Below are positions 25,601 through 34,365 of a stretch of 64,000 nt of DNA, in pieces. How positions within the stretch are numbered: position 1 is the stretch's first letter; every line of letters starts with the position of its first letter. The DNA is from Pterois miles. Taxonomy: Eukaryota; Chordata; Actinopteri; Perciformes; Scorpaenidae. The notes beneath the pieces were generated by a model. It searched no databases. It was not told the origin of the DNA and was given only the letters and a program-made list of their open reading frames with translations. Made by a program: the position numbers and the translations under genes. The DNA lies in assembly GCA_947000775.1 (NCBI GenBank), contig CAMQGK010000341.1, positions 7,900,501-7,964,500 of the forward strand, given 5' to 3'.

Positions 25601-26242
25601 AGCCTGACATGTGAGATATATTTAAGTGGATCTTTTCTATTCGTAATAAATGACTTCATCTCTTTTCCCTGAATGTTTCCGTTTGAATACGGATGAACAC
25701 AGGAATCAAACATCCCAAACGTGACCATGGCAGAGGCTTCACGTAGACTCTCCTTAACTTCCTGCTATTGCTTTGTCCTGATTTGTACACATAACAGAGT
25801 CGTTTCTTCTTGTTCTGCTCTTCCAGGAACACGGCGGCCTTCTTCGGATCTTCCCTGAAGGAAAGGCCCAGTTTGCAGACATAGAGCCCAAATTTGACCG
25901 TCTGCTGCTGTTCTGGTCTGACAGACGGAACCCTCATGAGGTTCAGCCCGCCTTCGCCACCAGGTCAGCACCGCTGCTCACGCTCACATCATCCGGTCTG
26001 TTGAGCAGCGACTCATTGCTCTGATTGCCTCCGCAGGTATGCTATCACGGTGTGGTATTTTGACGCAGATGAGCGAGCCAGAGCTAAAGAAAAATACTTA
26101 ACGGGTAGGTTTTGCTGTACAAACCACACAAAGCTGTTGGTTTTTTTTCTTACACTCTTTCGCATCATTTCTTGTGTTTCCTCTGTGTGCAGGAGAAAAA
26201 GGAGTAAAGGTTGAACTTGGCAAACCTTCAGATCCCAGCTAG
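1..26242 (+). CDS. egln1: egln1 (PHD2), HIF prolyl 4-hydroxylase, 3' part of gene
   Basis: Fe(II)/2-oxoglutarate dioxygenase that hydroxylates HIF-alpha prolines and so marks HIF for VHL-dependent degradation in normoxia; cytoplasmic and nuclear. Five coding pieces join in frame: 1-224, 16765-16884, 25827-25963, 26037-26104 and 26193-26242 (198 residues plus TAG). They hold nearly all of the catalytic double-stranded beta-helix. Metal ligands are His (16810-16812) and Asp (16816-16818) in RHVDNPNGDGR, and His (25935-25937) in NPHEVQP. The 2-oxoglutarate-binding Arg codon is split between 25962-25963 and 26037. Exon lengths match human EGLN1 as I recall it (exon 2 is exactly 40 codons). EGLN2/3 fit less well. 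The MYND zinc finger and N-terminus lie upstream of the window. Odd points: EHGG where human has VSGG at the start of exon 3, and a short C-terminus ending KPSDPS. The a/b paralogue cannot be told from this window. Confidence 0.96.
694..1072. repeat. MITE-like repeat, copy A (gatgcaccgatccc family)
   Basis: Left end agagatgcac and right end gtgcatccct are inverted. Inside is the phrase cctgggctttggg shared with copies B and C. Teleost genomes carry many short repeats of this design; I cannot name the family. Confidence 0.65.
1275..1490. repeat. MITE-like repeat, copy B, truncated
   Basis: Begins gacatgcgccgatccc and continues with cctgggctttgggtatcgg and gtaaggcaac. It stops shortly before copy C and lacks the right terminus. 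Confidence 0.6.
1511..1957. repeat. MITE-like repeat, copy C, both ends
   Basis: Left end gagagatgcaccgatccc and right end atcgatgcatcccta form terminal inverted repeats. It shares cctgggctttgggtatcgg and caggcctgact with copy B. Three copies in 1.3 kb suggest local duplication or repeated insertion. Confidence 0.68.
2310..2585. repeat. dispersed repeat (aggactgttga family), copy 1
   Basis: Shares phrases with 4020-4645, including ttttagaggctgtag-like and aatattaaaaacat-like stretches and the ending gcaggactgttga. Class unknown. Confidence 0.5.
2586..2920. repeat. degenerate gctgcaactaa-family MITE
   Basis: Has the general order of the better copies at 4274, 6439 and 33286 (ctgcaacta, gattaatcg, tggcctataaaat, gttttgtcc) but is heavily diverged. 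Confidence 0.4.
3421..3716. repeat. short TIR repeat (ggctgagcaatac ... cccagcccta)
   Basis: AT-rich 300-bp block bounded by an inverted ggctg / cagcc pair, with internal atatccatattgtaac and attgcgatatt. It resembles the ubiquitous fish 'gggctgggcgatat' MITEs. Confidence 0.5.
4020..4645. repeat. dispersed repeat (aggactgttga family), copy 2, split by a MITE
   Basis: Homologous to 2310-2585 but interrupted by the MITE at 4274-4587. It resumes after the insertion with cattatgaccttcattaagg and ends in aggactgttga, as copy 1 does. Confidence 0.55.
4274..4587. mobile_element. hAT-like MITE (tagggctgcaacta TIR), with 8-bp TSD
   Basis: Ends agagctgct / gcagccct are inverted. The 8-mer tacattat flanks both sides (4266-4273 and 4588-4595). 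Such TSDs, and a TAGGG terminus in sister copies, fit the hAT superfamily. No transposase is encoded. Confidence 0.7.
5878..6163 (-). mobile_element. tRNA-like SINE with ATCC/TGGA tail, copy 1
   Basis: Starts with the (atcc)n tail and ends cagtggtgggtgcagg-like on the minus strand, so it reads on -. The 13-mer acctgcatagcta occurs on both sides (5865-5877 and 6164-6176). The order of blocks matches the copies at 19272 and 39492, but this copy is shorter and more diverged. Confidence 0.75.
6439..6757. mobile_element. hAT-like MITE (tagggctgcaacta TIR)
   Basis: Left tagggctgcaactaac and right gttgcagctct are inverted. Internal phrases tttatccacaacttcaaga and agaaaccaggaaaatg are shared with 4274, 19204 and 33286. 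Flanks atgagac / gagagac may be a decayed TSD. Confidence 0.68.
7843..8672. mobile_element. non-autonomous DNA transposon with long TIRs (about 830 bp)
   Basis: The left arm cagacctggtattaagatgc, followed by gtcctcagtgat, recurs inverted at the right end (atcactgaggacgcatg, then ataccaggtttg). The repeat arms run for roughly 50 bp with few mismatches. The interior has no convincing transposase. Confidence 0.7.
8790..9122. repeat. dispersed repeat (tcaaaggggtyccttgacct family), copy 1
   Basis: Shares long phrases with 20876-21292: attttcaaaggggt, ccttgacctctgacctc, agtctccccttt, tttgcataaagc and attaatcatgatta. This copy keeps the plain form of the segment that is palindromic in the other. 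Confidence 0.65.
10509..10626. repeat. imperfect long inverted repeat (stem-loop), about 42-bp arms
   Basis: The left arm ataagcaggataatgcacag, followed by ggtcattgtcgtgaaat, pairs with atttcacaacaatgacc followed by the right end attattccttat. About 30 bases lie between the arms. It could be a small fold-back transposon or MITE. Confidence 0.6.
12002..12743. mobile_element. hAT-like non-autonomous element with 55-bp internal repeats, copy 1
   Basis: Ends tagagatgct / aacatcccta are inverted and fit the TARGG-type terminus of hAT elements. The 8-mer tgacatat flanks it perfectly (11994-12001 and 12744-12751). Internal units beginning cagttcacc start at 12145, 12200 and 12251. It is a sister of 13676-14627. 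Confidence 0.75.
12962..12987. repeat. (CA)n microsatellite
   Basis: About 13 CA units read directly. Confidence 0.95.
13676..14627. mobile_element. hAT-like non-autonomous element with 55-bp internal repeats, copy 2
   Basis: Ends tagggatgct / aacatcccta. Flanking 8-mers aggagttt (13668-13675) and aggagtta (14628-14635) agree at 7 of 8 bases. It is homologous to 12002-12743 throughout but about 210 bp longer, mostly because of extra 55-bp units. Confidence 0.75.
13785..14040. repeat. 55-bp tandem repeat, about 4.6 units
   Basis: The phrase cagttcaccatcaggag (with small variants) recurs at 13785, 13840, 13895, 13950 and 14005, a spacing of exactly 55 each time. Confidence 0.9.
14920..16640. 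repeat. cluster of dispersed repeat fragments
   Basis: The phrases ccagtgcaact / ccagtgcaacc and aaagttagtct recur around 15150, 15720 and 16610, and acaggatttattatgtc resembles acatgggatttattgtatc. This may be one 1.7-kb element or several fragments. A 94-codon open frame at 15856-16140 has no recognisable domain. Confidence 0.4.
16765..16884 (+). CDS. egln1: egln1 coding exon 2
   Basis: Forty codons, AMVACYPGNG to NKDWSAK. It carries the HxD metal-binding pair (YVRHVDNPNGDGR) and the strand CIYYLNKDW. The acceptor tcag precedes it and the donor gtatgt follows; phase 0 at both ends. Confidence 0.97.
18181..18253. repeat. (TA)n microsatellite
   Basis: About 36 uninterrupted TA units. Confidence 0.97.
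18860..18881. repeat. (CTA)n microsatellite
   Basis: About seven CTA/TAC units. Confidence 0.85.
19204..19841. mobile_element. hAT-like MITE (gctgcaacaa TIR) split by a SINE
   Basis: Left tagagctgcaacaattagtt and right attaattgcggcccta are inverted. The core is interrupted by the SINE at 19272-19640. Without it, the MITE reads like the copies at 6439 and 33286. Confidence 0.68.
19272..19640 (-). mobile_element. tRNA-like SINE with ATCC/TGGA tail, copy 2 (full length)
   Basis: On the minus strand it opens with ggtggtgcagtggttagc (A-box-like), has the exact B-box ggttcgattcc and ends gataagcggttgacga before a (tgga)n tail. The perfect 12-mer tcagtttgggtc flanks it (19260-19271 and 19641-19652). 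The tail suggests mobilisation by a LINE, possibly RTE-like. Confidence 0.82.
20876..21292. repeat. dispersed repeat (tcaaaggggtyccttgacct family), copy 2
   Basis: Homologous to 8790-9122, with an extra internal stretch and the palindrome at 21065-21121. It ends at attaatcatgattaac and gattgacagcc. Confidence 0.65.
21065..21121. repeat. perfect 57-bp palindrome (27-bp arms, 3-nt loop)
   Basis: The left arm begins catatttttaatgctgaatg and ends cagtacc. The right arm is its exact reverse complement after the loop aca. The sister repeat near 8900 has only the left-arm sequence. Confidence 0.95.
21775..21905 (-). repeat. degenerate fragment of the TGGA-tail SINE family
   Basis: Shares gggttgcaggggg, ccagcatgcatttgg-like and gtcaccagtttatcac-like order with the 3' part of the SINEs. 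No head or TSD seen. Confidence 0.4.
22529..23320. mobile_element. hAT-like non-autonomous element (caggggttctcaac TIR)
   Basis: Left cagctattctcaaccac and right gttgagaacccctg are inverted; caggggttctcaac is a typical hAT terminus. The 8-bp flanks agree at only 5 of 8 bases. An A28 run lies inside at 22614-22641. The 112-codon frame at 22696-23034 shows no domain I recognise. Confidence 0.7.
22614..22641. repeat. poly(A) run
   Basis: Twenty-eight consecutive A residues inside the hAT-like element. Confidence 0.95.
23837..24306. repeat. short TIR repeat (ccgatcagaccg ... cggtctgatcagg)
   Basis: Inverted 12-mers at the two ends and internal motifs aagcgttttgcg and aaaaagcgtccgac. MITE-like; family unknown. 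Confidence 0.5.
25192..25211. repeat. poly(A) run
   Basis: Twenty consecutive A residues in egln1 intron 2. Confidence 0.95.
25827..25963 (+). CDS. egln1: egln1 coding exon 3
   Basis: Reads EHGGLLRIFPEGKAQFADIE through FWSDRRNPHEVQPAFAT. It holds the third metal ligand His and the first two bases of the 2-oxoglutarate-binding Arg codon. Donor gtcagc at 25964. Confidence 0.96.
26037..26104 (+). CDS. egln1: egln1 coding exon 4
   Basis: The first base completes the split Arg codon, then the exon reads YAITVWYFDADERARAKEKY LTG. The intron before it is only 73 bp. The donor gtaggt at 26105 leaves one base of a Gly codon. Confidence 0.96.
26193..26242 (+). CDS. egln1: egln1 coding exon 5 and stop
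   Basis: Encodes EKGVKVELGKPSDPS and then TAG. It aligns with the human C-terminal exon but stops several residues earlier than the human tail. Confidence 0.94.
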
Positions 26243-27565
26243 TGGGAGGCCTGCGTCTCCTACAAACAGCCATTAAGTGCTCTGTCCTAAGAAAGTGGCC
26301 TACAGAGAGCATGTGTGTGTGTTTTACATGGCAAAAAAAACAGCAGACTTTTGCGTGAGTGAGTAGAAGATCCTGGATCATGGAGACAAAACAAACAAAC
26401 AGCGATTTCTGTTCGTTTTCAGCAGACTGGGGTAACCCAGAGGACCTTGAATGTCATGACATTGTACTGAAAGGGATTGTGTGTTTTGTTTTTTTTTCCC
26501 CCTCTTCACCTCTTTGGTGGAGAGACATTTTACAAAAATGGACAGGAATTAAGCTCCCAGAGATCTACATCTTCTGCATATTGGTATTTGCAGTTAATTT
26601 CTTAAAGGTACAGTGTTCTGTATATGATTAATGTGTTATGCTTTTCCACATGGAATCAGCTGTTTTAAGCTACTGTATTGCAAAATGTACTTGAGGTTGC
26701 AATAATATGAGGAATGATCTGAATTAAAAACACCCTTTTTCTGACAGAGGTTGGGTCTTAATTTGAACTCAGTCATTTGCAGCACATTCGATGCTGTGTC
26801 CTTCTCTCTGGGCTCATTTGAATTAGCACAGATTTACGGAGAAACATGTACATCTGACTGTATAACTGCCTCTCAAGCGCTTCTGTTTGCACTATATGCA
26901 GTTTCATGCTGCCCTCTGCAGGCCTACAGTGTATTGCACCTATTATTTTGTCTGATTTTCTGGACCTGAGCATAAATACTATTCCCTATGATGGAAATAA
27001 AATCCTTCACATTGAAAAGTGAGAAGAAAAACATGCAGCAAAGTCAACTTTTCCCCCCAATCAATATTATTTGCAGAGATGTCTGTACTGCTCTGAAAAC
27101 TACAGATTAGTGATTATCACTAAAACTGAAAATAAGATAACATGATTAAAGATTTTAGTATATTGATCAAGTGGTAAAGGACACTATCAGCCAGTAAATT
27201 ATTGTATAAATTGATTGTTAAGGGTATTTAATGTCCTGCACTATGTACCAGAGTTGCCTGTGTATTTCAGCCTTTGATTTAATTGGCTTTATATTTTGAC
27301 TTTCTGCATTAGATGTCAAACAAACCATTGCTCTAATAAAATGAGTCACTAATCTAATTCTTAACATTTTAAAACCAATACAGCCCCTTTTCCCCCGAGA
27401 CAATCTCTAAATCTCACAAGTACACAGTGAGAATGTTCCTATATTGTCAAACAATAAATCGCTTTCTAAATTTTTAAAAGTATTGTCTTCTGTAAAGTTC
27501 CTGGGTGCATGATGTATTTAGTGCTTTTAAAAGGCAACCATCTTTGAAAACAGTTGATCAATAAA
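26243..27565 (+). other. egln1: egln1 3' UTR with candidate poly(A) signals
   Basis: No coding sequence follows the stop. AATAAA hexamers occur at 26996-27001, 27453-27458 and 27560-27565. Any of them could end the mRNA, so the true 3' end is unresolved. Confidence 0.55.
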
Positions 27566-27745
27566 AATGGGGAGAAGTGTGAAACATGTCTGCCCTGGTT
27601 TTTTTGTTCTGCCACAAAATCTAATGAATGTGCCTTTTATCAGAGGGATGTTTTAGCTTTTAATGTCCAATGCTGGACCACCGTTTCAGCTGTCCTCAGT
27701 TACAACCAGTGGTCTAAAATGGCCTGTTATGCTTTTCCTTTAGTG

Positions 27746-28390
27746 CAGAGGTGTCTGGCCCGAGAGCCTGAACCGGCCCGCCAGAGGGTCCAATGGGGCC
27801 CACTGGACGACTTTGAAAGAATGAGGCTCAATTCTGAAATACTTTGTCACATTTGTGACTTTTAATAGGAATCATGTCCAAATTTAAGTTAAAATGAGTC
27901 AGAGTTTTGACATAGGAGGCCAAAATGATATGTTATCATAGAAAGTCCTAATTAAGAGAATTAAGTTAAACTTTTGACTTAAACTTGGGGTGTCAAACTT
28001 AAAAGCTATGTATTTTTAATGTGATTTCATTTTTCAAGGCTCAATTTTGAGATATTTTGTCAAATTTATGACTTTTTATGGGAATTTGGTCCAGACTTTT
28101 TTGGTAAACAATGTCCTAATTTAACATAGTAAGCCAAAATTATGAGATATTAAGTTGGATTAATGAAGTTATGACCTTTAAATAAGAATTAATAATTAAT
28201 TTCAATTTTGCAGTTAAATGCACTTCTATTTGTATTTTGGGCTGGATTTTTCATTAATTGTGATCATTTTCAGAATGTACTTCTTTACACTAACAGGAAG
28301 GGGACATTGTGTTGGTATTTATTTTATTTTGGTTTTACTGTCCCACTGGACATCAAACTGGACTGAATGTGGCCCCTGAACTATGCTTTT
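27746..28390. mobile_element. hAT-like repeat (gcagaggtgtctggccc ... ggcccctgaacta)
   Basis: The start gcagaggtgtctggcccg, then cggcccgccagagggtcc, and the end tgtggcccctgaacta resemble the widespread 'CAG-GGTGTCAAAC...GGCCC' hAT MITEs of vertebrates. No transposase frame. Confidence 0.55.
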
Positions 28391-28419
28391 GTCTGTTTTA
28401 TACTTTTTTTGTGCATGTA

Positions 28420-28690
28420 AAAAGTCTGCAAAGTTACAAAGCCCAACAAAGACAGAAACACTGAAACAGAAACACAGCTAGTTTGGCACACCCTGAAACA
28501 AAGCTAGTTAGAGCGGAGCAAGAGAGGAGTCTGAAGAGTTTGGTTCAGTTGACCAATCACAACAGAGTGGGCTTTTTTTTTTTACCTTAAAGGTCTACCT
28601 CTTGTAAAAACCTTAAGTATGCGCTGGAAATTAAGTGTAATATGTCCACTTTAAGTTGCTGAAATACTTCCTTTAGGACAAAAATTTGAA
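28420..28690. repeat. dispersed repeat fragment (accaatcacaacagagtggg)
   Basis: Contains agagtttggttcagttgacc and accaatcacaacagagtggg, phrases that recur in many fish genomes. Boundaries uncertain. Confidence 0.4.
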
Positions 28691-29306
28691 AATGCTTCAG
28701 AAGAACAGAACCTGTATATTATGCAGTGGTCTTAACTACTAGTCAGTAAGCACTTAATTATAGAGTAATTATGCTATATAAAATAGTGTTATATAAACCA
28801 ATTTGTGTTGTGATTCAGGATTTGAATACTTGTCACATACAGAGGTAATCTGTCGAGAAATGCAAAGTACAGCTCTCCCAAAAGACTAGTGTGAAAAATT
28901 AAAATGTATATAAAAGAAAACATGAGAAACCTCCCGTCAGTATACAATTATAGTATTGGTGTATTATTAAAAATGCATTGCATCTTTCACATCAGTTAAA
29001 CTGTTTTAATATGAATTAACTGGATATCTCTAAATAACATCTGTATGAAAAAGAACACAGTACATAAAATAGTGATTACAGAGTACACATACAAAAGTCA
29101 GGAAATATATTACGCAGTATTCATTATAAACTATACAGTGAAAATGTTTAAAAGCAGTCAATTAGATCACTTTGTACAAGGAGTGTGCAAAAGTCAGTTA
29201 GTTCTTCTGTAGACAAAGTAGAAGACTAAATGTATGTAGGGCGACTTTCAGACCCATCATGTGCCTCGTGCAAAAATATACAGATAAAAAACAACCAAGC
29301 CACGGG

Positions 29307-29427
29307 TCAGTAATGGCTGAGCTCCTCTGGAGGAGGTGGGAGGTGGTAACTGTCGTCGCCTCCGATGTAGGCGCCGATGCCGCTGCTGCTGCTCTGGCTC
29401 CCCCACTCGTAATTGTCGGCAGCCAGA
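29307..29427 (-). CDS. gpr137b: gpr137b coding exon 7 and stop
   Basis: LAADNYEWGSQSSSSGIGAY and on to PEELSHY, then TGA. The C-terminus is more divergent from human than the rest of the protein. Confidence 0.92.
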
Positions 29428-32400
29428 CTGGAGAATCAAACAAATAAACATCCATTAAAGGGATAGGTCGGATGTTTTGAAGTGGGGTATGAGGTACTTA
29501 TCCATAGTAGTGTATTACTACAGTAGATGACGGTTGGCGTGCCTAGAACTTGGAGAAACCGACAGGGCTACCGACACCGGAGAAAAGCAATATACTGTTG
29601 TGAACGGGGACAGCAGAAAGATGTATTTTAACCACCTAAAAGAAAGGCTCACGTGAAAAGAAGTGTACGTTATATTTTGAATATTTTCACCGCTTTATTT
29701 TACTGTCAGACACCCTCTTTTCCAATGGAGAATTATAAATGAAGCAACTCTGATGACTAAAACAGTACAGATCTGTTTCACTTTCAGTTCAGTTCGTTGA
29801 AAATCGGTGGCTAAAATGCCGTCCCCGTCCACAGCGGTACATCGCTTTGCTGCGGTGCCGGTGCTCCGTCTGTTTCTCCATGCTGGGGGCGAGTCGACCG
29901 TCAGCGCCATTTGGCCAACCTTTAGCCACATTCCTACGTCATGTACAGTATTTTGGTGATTTAGATCGTGGTGTTTTTACCTGGCTTGGATGTTCTGAGG
30001 CATGACGCTCCACGCCAGGTCATCGTCACTGTCATAACGCCGCGGGTTGTCGAAGAAATAAGCCCTGGAGGAGAAAACGTGACCGGGAAGCCCAGAGCCA
30101 CTCTGCAATACAAGCATAAGGTGTCATAGTTTTATATTCTAAAACTTTTAGTGTTTCCTTTAAACAATATGTTTTCCTCATGATCACAAGTGATTTTTCC
30201 TTTCCAACTTGACTAAATTTTAGAGGCCTGAACCAACAAAACTATCCGGTAATATTATTATATGACAGAAATTTTATTTTTATTTTATTTGAAAACTCTA
30301 TGCAATATCACACAAATGTATGCTCTTAGTTTAAGTTAGTATTTCACAGTGAATTATGAATGAATCTTCTTGATATTTGCATAACCGATGGGTGTTTATG
30401 TGATGCATTGTTATTTTTAGTACTTTGCTGTAACTATGTATCTGTGTTTTACTGTGTCTGAAATTATTGATTGATACATACAAATCGTGTAAATTACATT
30501 TCTATAATCATTTCATGTAATATGCTGTCTGAAGAAAGACACTTTTTCTCCTTCACATCCCTTGCTGCTGCTTTCTGCTTTCCAATCAATCATCTTGTGA
30601 CCCCTCAGATTAATCTCGTGACACCTGGGAGGATTCCTGACCCGCGGGTTGGACACCACTGATTTAAGGTGCATGCTGACTCACCCTGTCTAGGTCGGGC
30701 TGCCGAACTCTGAAGAAGAAAACTACCAGAGACGTGGGGAGCAGCTCCCACACAAACAAGATCACTCCGAAGACGATGTAACCAGCGTCGCCCAGAGTCG
30801 ACTGTAAGTCTGCCTGAAAAACACAACACGTTCACTATGGAAACAGCCTACTCTGGTATTACCCAGAGATTCCTGATCACAATCATCACAAGGGAAACAA
30901 CCACCAATAAGGCAGCAAACAAGTCATTTTTCTCCCATAACAGCCATAACTCACATAAATTGGTCTAAACAGTCAACAGCTGCTGACTGCTGACATGTTC
31001 CTCTCTAACATGAACTCATTTAAGAGCTGTGTTGGTTCACCTGGTCTGAAACGTTGTACCAGTCGTAGTCAAAGGAGTTGATGCTCTTGTTAGAGAGTCC
31101 CAGGACGACCAGATTGTAGCAGGCCCTGGAGGAGTATAAGAGGATGACGATGGCTCCTATTACCGTCACCTGGCACACTGACGTCCCCTGCACAGTTTGA
31201 AGAGTTGCATTAAGAAATGACATAACATCTACCTTTAGGAGGAAACTAAACATAATCTGCCCAAGACTACATTTAGTATGATACGGAAAAATGCCACAAC
31301 TTTTGTTCTGATTGATCAAAACTCTTGGAATTTGGTACGGACATAAAAGTGTGATTTTTTTCATGTGATCTAAAAGTGTCAAAGTCAGGATTTTTGAAAA
31401 ATTAGCAAAAATGCTAACATTGGATTATTAAATGTTTTCTATGGGGGATGGGACACAAAACACAAGGTTTTCACACAGCAGACTGGAGTTTGCATCCAGT
31501 GTGGAACCAACAACATGTAGTTGTGTTTATAGTTATTTTTACCCAAAACAATGTTTACCCTAAATTTTACTTTTTTTTGCGTAAACCTTTTTTGTAGCTT
31601 AAAATAAGAAGTTGTAGTTTTGTTGCCCAAACCTACAGAAGTTGTAATTTTATTGCCTAAACCAACAGAAGTTGTAGTTTTATTGCCTAAACCTAAAGAA
31701 GTTGTAGTTGTGTTTCCTAAACTTACAGAAGCTGTACTTTTGTTGCCTAAACTTACAGAAGCTGTAGTTTTGTTGCCTAAACCTAAAGAAGTTCTTGTCT
31801 TGTTGCCTAAAGTTAAAGATGTTGTAATTTTGTTGCCTAAACCTAAAGATGTTGTAGTTTTGTTGCACAAACCTAAAGAAGTTGTAGTTTTGTTGCCTTA
31901 AACCCAAAGCAAATATAGTTTTGTTGCCTAAACCTACATAAGTTGTAGTTTTGTTGCCTAAACCTAAAGAAAATGTAGTTTTGTTGGCTTTTTGTTGCTT
32001 GAACCTAAAGAAGTTGTAGTTTTATTGCCAAAACCTAACTTTTTTTGCCTGAACCTACAGTGTGTAGTTCTTTTGCCTAAAACTAGAGAAGCTGTAGTTT
32101 TGTGTCCTTCCTTTGTTTCCTTTCCTTTGCTTGCGTTCAACGTTTCATGCAGTTTTACGTTAGAAAGTGTTGGTTTTAAGTTTCACTTTCACTGTCACAA
32201 CGTAGTAGGTGTCTGTGGTGTTTATAGTGACTGATGACACCTATTTAATGGCCTAATAATAGCAGAATCCTGTGCACAGCCAATCATGCACAAGAACGAC
32301 ATGGTGTTGCTAGGAAACCATCACCATGCGCAAAGCATAAATTACGTGGAGAGGTGCATCTTCACACAAGGGTGCTATTAGCAGCACATTTTAATGTCAG

Positions 32401-34289
32401 CTACACAAATAACTATGAAGCCAAACACTTAGATTGTCTTGATCCCAGAGGGTGTAGCTACAGCTATATTTATATTATTTTTTCCCTGTCAGCGCCACAC
32501 AGGAGGACAGGGAAGTATTTCTTACTTTGGACTCCAGGTAAATGTTGGCCAGTGACATCTTAGCGACCTTGTAGAGACACAAGGAGAGCGAGATGGCGCA
32601 CAGGACGAAGAGCGAGTCGTTGATGGCGACCCTCACGAGCACGATGGTGTGGGCTTCTGCAGAGGTCATCCTCACCAGCAGGGCGCACACTAAATTCACT
32701 ACTAGAAACACCAGGCTGATGAACAGGAACAGCAGGTACAGTGGCAACCTGTGGGTCAGGGAAAATAGTATTCACTCCGCCTTTTTTAGTACTTTAGAAA
32801 AATATAATGTAATGGCAAATTAAATCTTGTAAGTGCATGTACCTGTATCTCAAAAGCTCTGGTGCATATTTTGACTTTGCCTTGAAAACAACCTGTGAAA
32901 AGAAATCATCAGTTACTGTCGTCATGCTGTGCAGGCAGCCAACTTTCACTTCTCTATTCTCGCTCTTCAAAAAACAAGACACATTTTTCTGAAACAGGAA
33001 CTTCACAGCAGAGTTTTGAACTTTGCATGAGCAACAGTCACACAGCAGTACAGGGCCGCATCATGTACTGTAATACTTTGTGCCACCTCTCTCTCAACTC
33101 CAAACTGTGACTCAAATCAGCACAAGAGGATTATGCTAAAAATAAGCTGGAGGGAGAGGCCAGGGAAGCTGTTATTTCATGTCTGGATTAAGTAAACTGA
33201 TCAAGGAAAGATTCACTTGCATTGGACTGTGTAGCTGATCTGAATGAGAGTATCAACAGGTAATATACAGTATGATAGGGTCGTTTAGAGCTGCAGCAAT
33301 TAATCGATTAGTTGTCAATTATTAAATTAATCATTGATTCCAGCTTCTTAAATGTGAATATTTTCTGGTTTCTTTACTCCTCTATGACAGTAAACTAAAT
33401 ATCTTTGAGCTGTGGACAAAACGAGACAGATGAGTACGTCATCTTGGTCTTTAGGAAACACTGATCAACATTTTTCACCATCTTCTTATATTTTATAGAC
33501 CCAACAACTAATCGATTAATCAAGAAAATAATCAACAGATTAATCAACAATGAAAATAATTGTTAGTTGCAGCCCTGGGGTCCTTGTTATCCAGTGCTGT
33601 TAATATAAGAGCGTCATATCACTTTTATTCACTGCAGCAGGTAGGGTTTGGCAGTAATTTAGTGTTGATATCCATGTCATCATATATTATTGATTTGATC
33701 TGTTCTTCAAATTAAAAATTCAGATTTAAAGAAGTATATCATTAAAAAGTACATAAAACAGTTGCCAAATGTTTTGTTTAAACCTTTTTTGATGCAAAGC
33801 AAAGGAATGGAAGTACAGTTCGTTACTCTGAACATCAGTTTAATTATTACATAACTCAGTACATATCTAGATATGTATTGGTGTTGGGAAAATACTCACA
33901 TTTTGAGCTGAAATGATTAGTCGATTAACAGAAAATTAATCGTCAAATCAAGCGATCCTGTCACACTCACTGGTTCAGTAGATGGGACAAAATCAGTCAT
34001 TTAAAAATGCCACATTGAGATCAGAGAGCTTGTGATTAATATGCTAATTCACTGATAGATTAATCAATAGTGGGAAATAACAATTAGTTATAAACTATTC
34101 TTAATATTGTTGTAATACTAACATAACAACAATATTCTGGAATAATAATTTATGTCTAATAAAAAAAACAATTACCATGTTAAAAAGTCCTAATATTACA
34201 TCTATCCATCCAGAATCCATCAATATGCAAATATCTATCATTTTAAAATGCATATAGTAGTATAGTCTGTGTGTGTATATATAAATAAC

Positions 34290-34365
<76 letters not shown>

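Larger units (their letters stand above)
16885..25826 (+). other. egln1: egln1 intron 2 (8.9 kb)
   Basis: Intron between phase-0 junctions. Repeats are listed separately. I see nothing supportable in 16885-18180, 18260-18855, 18890-19200, 19850-20875, 21300-21770, 21910-22195, 23550-23835, 24310-25190 or 25212-25826. Confidence 0.7.
27566..29306. other. egln1-gpr137b intergenic / convergent 3' region
   Basis: The two genes converge here. Apart from the repeats at 27746 and 28420, I see no gene. The gpr137b 3' UTR probably covers the right end: an ATTAAA-type signal on the minus strand lies at 29005-29010. Confidence 0.55.

Noticed and set aside
31439..31907. Long open frames on both strands (143, 93 and 75 codons) with repeating peptide pattern
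   Set aside because: They come from the 30-bp minisatellite, whose period is a multiple of 3; no start context, domain or splice link supports a protein.
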